From Chloracidobacterium sp. (GTDB taxonomy: Bacteria; Acidobacteriota; Blastocatellia; Pyrinomonadales; Pyrinomonadaceae), in the NCBI GenBank assembly GCA_016720705.1, contig JADKKB010000007.1:682001-746000 (forward strand): a DNA stretch of 64,000 nt, read 5' to 3'. Made by a program: the position numbers and the translations under genes. How positions within the stretch are numbered: position 1 is the first letter of the stretch; each line of letters starts with the position of its first letter. The notes beneath the pieces are model-generated. The model did not search any database and was not told the origin of the DNA. It was given only the letters and a program-made list of their open reading frames with translations. Shown one piece after another: positions 61,935-64,000 of this stretch.

Positions 61935-63170
61935 ATGCAACATCCCGAAAGATCAACATTAGTGGACTACGCCGAACGCCGCCTTGACGTACGGGCGATC
62001 AGTGACGTCATTCTCCACCTTGACCAGTGTCCCGAGTGCTTTGAGGTAGTTGAAACATCGACGTCCCGGAGCAAACAACTCATCGATCTCCAATTTGCCG
62101 ACAGCGAGCGTGACGCCTTTCATCTAAGTTACGCCGAACACCTGGAGCCATTTGTTGACGAAACCGCTGACGCCGTCACGCGAGAGATCGTCGAAACGCA
62201 CACGGATAGTTGTTCGGCCTGCGCCTTTCAACTTCGCGAACTGCGAGAATTTGCTGAAACATTGCGTCTGCACGAGATCGAACGCCAAGCAAAACAGCCG
62301 CTGGGACTAATCGCCGCGATCCGTACCTGGGCCGGAAGTTTATCGCACAATCGTGCTTTACGCCTTGTGCTGCCCGCGGCGGCACTGCTTTTGATCGGGA
62401 TGGCTGCATTTCTGTATCAACGGACGCTCCCTGAACCCGAATTGACCGCCGAACCCGTGGCCAATGTGTCACCCGCATCGTCGGACGACGCAAAGGTCGA
62501 GCCAGTGGCCGATACAGATACCGCCGAGGTCGCCGACGGCAACCCGAGTGATGCAAGCACCACTCTGAAATTAAGAGCGATCGAGCCCAAAATTGATCGC
62601 GCTGAAATAAAGGCCGTCGATATCGTCGGAAAAGCTCCCGTCGCTCCGAGTCTCCGCCTGCCCGACTTCTTAGCGTTGATCCGGCCACGAACGACCTTAC
62701 GCGGCAAGAGCGATCCATCCGGCGTGACGCTCTCGCCAAATGGCGAAGCCGTTCGCAACGGATCGCCCGACTTCGCCTGGCCGGCATTTGGACCGAAAGG
62801 CGGTCAATATATTCTTGAATTATTTGACGAAAACGATGATCCTGTAATGGTTAGCCCGCCCGTCACGGCCACGCATTGGCGGTTCGACAGGCCGCTCCGG
62901 CAAGGCAGCATTTACAAGTGGGAAGTCCGGACCGAGGACGCAAAGAGCCAATTTAGTGCATTCGCCGGTCGTTTCAAGGTGCTCGATGAACGGGCACTGG
63001 CCGCGGTAAACGCCGTGTCCGTGGCGAAGCCGTTCGATCGCGGCGTCGCCCTCGCGTCCAATGGCCTATTGACCGAAGCCAAAGCGGCTTTCCGCCAAGC
63101 GATCAAGACCGGCGACCGCGCCGACCTAGCCCGACAGTACCTCCGGCAGATCACCACAGATAAAAACTAG
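61935..63170 (+). CDS. Anti-sigma-factor-like zinc-finger membrane protein, 411 aa
   Basis: The N-terminus holds two zinc-finger-like anti-sigma motifs: HLDQCPECFEVVE (about 28-40) and ETHTDSCSACAFQLRE (about 80-95), both H-x3-C-x2-C. A membrane helix follows at about 137-157 (LRLVLPAAALLLIGMAAFLY). The outside part has an acidic, Ala-rich linker and a beta domain (FAWPAFGPKGGQYILELFDE; FDRPLRQGSIYKWEVRTED) of a fibronectin-like appearance, ending in a TPR-like hairpin (LTEAKAAFRQAIKTGDRADL). It probably sequesters the preceding sigma-like protein until an envelope signal arrives. Confidence 0.75.
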   Translation: MQHPERSTLVDYAERRLDVRAISDVILHLDQCPECFEVVETSTSRSKQLIDLQFADSERDAFHLSYAEHLEPFVDETADAVTREIVETHTDSCSACAFQLRELREFAETLRLHEIERQAKQPLGLIAAIRTWAGSLSHNRALRLVLPAAALLLIGMAAFLYQRTLPEPELTAEPVANVSPASSDDAKVEPVADTDTAEVADGNPSDASTTLKLRAIEPKIDRAEIKAVDIVGKAPVAPSLRLPDFLALIRPRTTLRGKSDPSGVTLSPNGEAVRNGSPDFAWPAFGPKGGQYILELFDENDDPVMVSPPVTATHWRFDRPLRQGSIYKWEVRTEDAKSQFSAFAGRFKVLDERALAAVNAVSVAKPFDRGVALASNGLLTEAKAAFRQAIKTGDRADLARQYLRQITTDKN

Positions 63171-63188
63171 TCCATTTTACGATCGGTA

Positions 63189-63362
63189 CTAACGTGCAAA
63201 TCGCTGTTCGTAGGCGGTGTTGGCGGATTCGTGTTTGAGGGTGAGGCCGTTGTCGTCGAGGCCGTTGATCAGGCAGTGGCGGCGAAAATCATCGACGGCA
63301 AACGTTCGTGCAAACGCGTCTCCGTCGGTGACGGTGCAGGTAACGAGTCGATCGTGAACCAC
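63189..63362 (-). pseudogene. C-terminal remnant of leuD (isopropylmalate isomerase small subunit)
   Basis: A minus-strand frame ending TAG at 63189 reads VTCTVTDGDAFARTFAVDDF then RRHCLINGLDDNGLTLKHES. This closely matches the C-terminus of LeuD (consensus F-x-VDPFR-x-HCLLNGLDDIGLTL-x-H). The frame is open for 57 codons (a GTG at 63360-63362 exists) but stops upstream, so about two thirds of the gene is missing. Nothing of leuC is visible. The divergent LysR-type gene may have regulated the original leu cluster. Confidence 0.75.
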
Positions 63363-63551
63363 TTATCAGGAGCGGCGGCCGCGGCCAGTGTGACCAGCTT
63401 AGGCGGTAGGCTCGCTGAAAGCCACGATTATACAATTCCCTTTTGTATAAGCTTTCGTAATGCCGCTATAATCTATTTCGGCTAGCGTTAAACTGAGCAA
63501 TTTTCGATCGACTGTCGAGCATCTTACGGCACCGCCGTCTTAAATCGGGTT

Positions 63552-64000
63552 ATGGACATCAATCAATTAGAGGTTTTGGTCACGGTTGCTCGCGAACGCA
63601 GTTTTTCGCGGGCAGCGGAGGTTCTCGACCGCACACAGCCCGCGATCAGCCAGGCGATCAGGCGACTGGAGATCGAACTCGGCGAGCGATTGTTCGACCG
63701 CTCATCCAAGGACGGGACTCTGACTTTTGCCGGCGAGGTTTTGCTCGACTATGCCCGACAGATGATGAATCTGCGGTATGCGGCACAGACGGCACTTGTC
63801 GAGATGCGCAACCTGCAGCACGGCAAGGTCACGATCAGCGCCAATGAACATACGGTATTTTTCCTGCTTCCGGCGATCGCGGAGTTTCGCCGCCGGCATC
63901 CGCTGATCAAGATCGAGGTACAGCGCGGCGTAGCCAGCCGCATCCCAAAGCAGATCACTGCCCGCGAAGTCGAACTCGGGATCATATCGTTTTCGCCAAA
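63552..64000 (+). CDS. LysR-type transcriptional regulator, N-terminal part (cut by window edge)
   Basis: The first 149 codons of a LysR regulator. The winged helix-turn-helix is complete (MDINQLEVLVTVARERSFSR then AAEVLDRTQPAISQAIRRLE; residues 1-60), with LGERLFDRSSKDGTLTFAGE. From about residue 90 the substrate-binding domain begins (KVTISANEHTVFFLLPAIAE). The rest lies beyond the window. It is divergent from a leuD remnant, suggesting a former link to leucine or another nearby pathway. Confidence 0.92.
   Translation, partial: MDINQLEVLVTVARERSFSRAAEVLDRTQPAISQAIRRLEIELGERLFDRSSKDGTLTFAGEVLLDYARQMMNLRYAAQTALVEMRNLQHGKVTISANEHTVFFLLPAIAEFRRRHPLIKIEVQRGVASRIPKQITAREVELGIISFSP

Overview
The window looks like a chromosomal segment from an Acidobacteriota bacterium, most likely class Blastocatellia (Pyrinomonadaceae-like). 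This is inferred from gene content: a Ser/Thr kinase with a beta-propeller tail, paired zinc-ribbon/FlgO/TPR membrane proteins, a CHAT-TPR protein beside a sigma/anti-sigma-like pair, GH9-deacetylase fusion, many lipid- or Sec-exported orphan proteins and many toxin-antitoxin (TA) modules. No rRNA, tRNA, CRISPR array, integrase or IS transposase was seen.

Layout. 1-3.8 kb: type IV pilus operon pilMNOPQ on the minus strand, with pilQ cut by the window edge. 4.3-10 kb: acyl-CoA dehydrogenase, a small acetyltransferase and a divergent ACAD10/11-like kinase, then a GH9 + NodB-like deacetylase fusion. 10.2-47.1 kb: an unusually stretched minus-strand pyrimidine-degradation region. Its core genes are preA, preT, beta-ureidopropionase, mmsA, an NCS1 permease, hydA and a class III aminotransferase. 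Together they can take up uracil or thymine and carry it through dihydropyrimidine, N-carbamoyl-beta-alanine, beta-alanine and malonate semialdehyde to acetyl-CoA (or the methylated equivalents). Accessory DNA is wedged between these core genes: a GxxExxY element with terminal inverted repeats, a broken MntA/HepT pair, a signalling block (kinase, FlgO-TPR proteins), a serine hydrolase, and between hydA and the aminotransferase a 7-kb patchwork of TA modules, repeats and orphan exported proteins.

The most unusual feature is in that patchwork. The first 40-136 bp of hydA occur three more times upstream of the real gene, all starting exactly at the ATG, with unrelated sequence before it and different truncation points after it. 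A second relic nearby (15.35-15.69 kb) joins the 5' end of a diverged preT copy to the 3' end of a diverged beta-ureidopropionase copy. Together these suggest repeated insertion, duplication and partial loss focused on pyrimidine-catabolism genes.

47.3-57.8 kb is more conventional: inositol-phosphate synthase, glucose-6-phosphate isomerase, HtrA protease, an inositol-monophosphatase-family enzyme, NfeD, PP2C phosphatase and a Cys/Met PLP enzyme, with several clear terminators. 57.9-63.2 kb holds the CHAT-TPR protein divergent from a sigma-like/anti-sigma-like pair. The window ends with a 3' remnant of leuD and the start of a LysR-type regulator.

All similarity statements are from reading the sequence and from knowledge of the families. 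No database search was run, and percent identities are hand counts.
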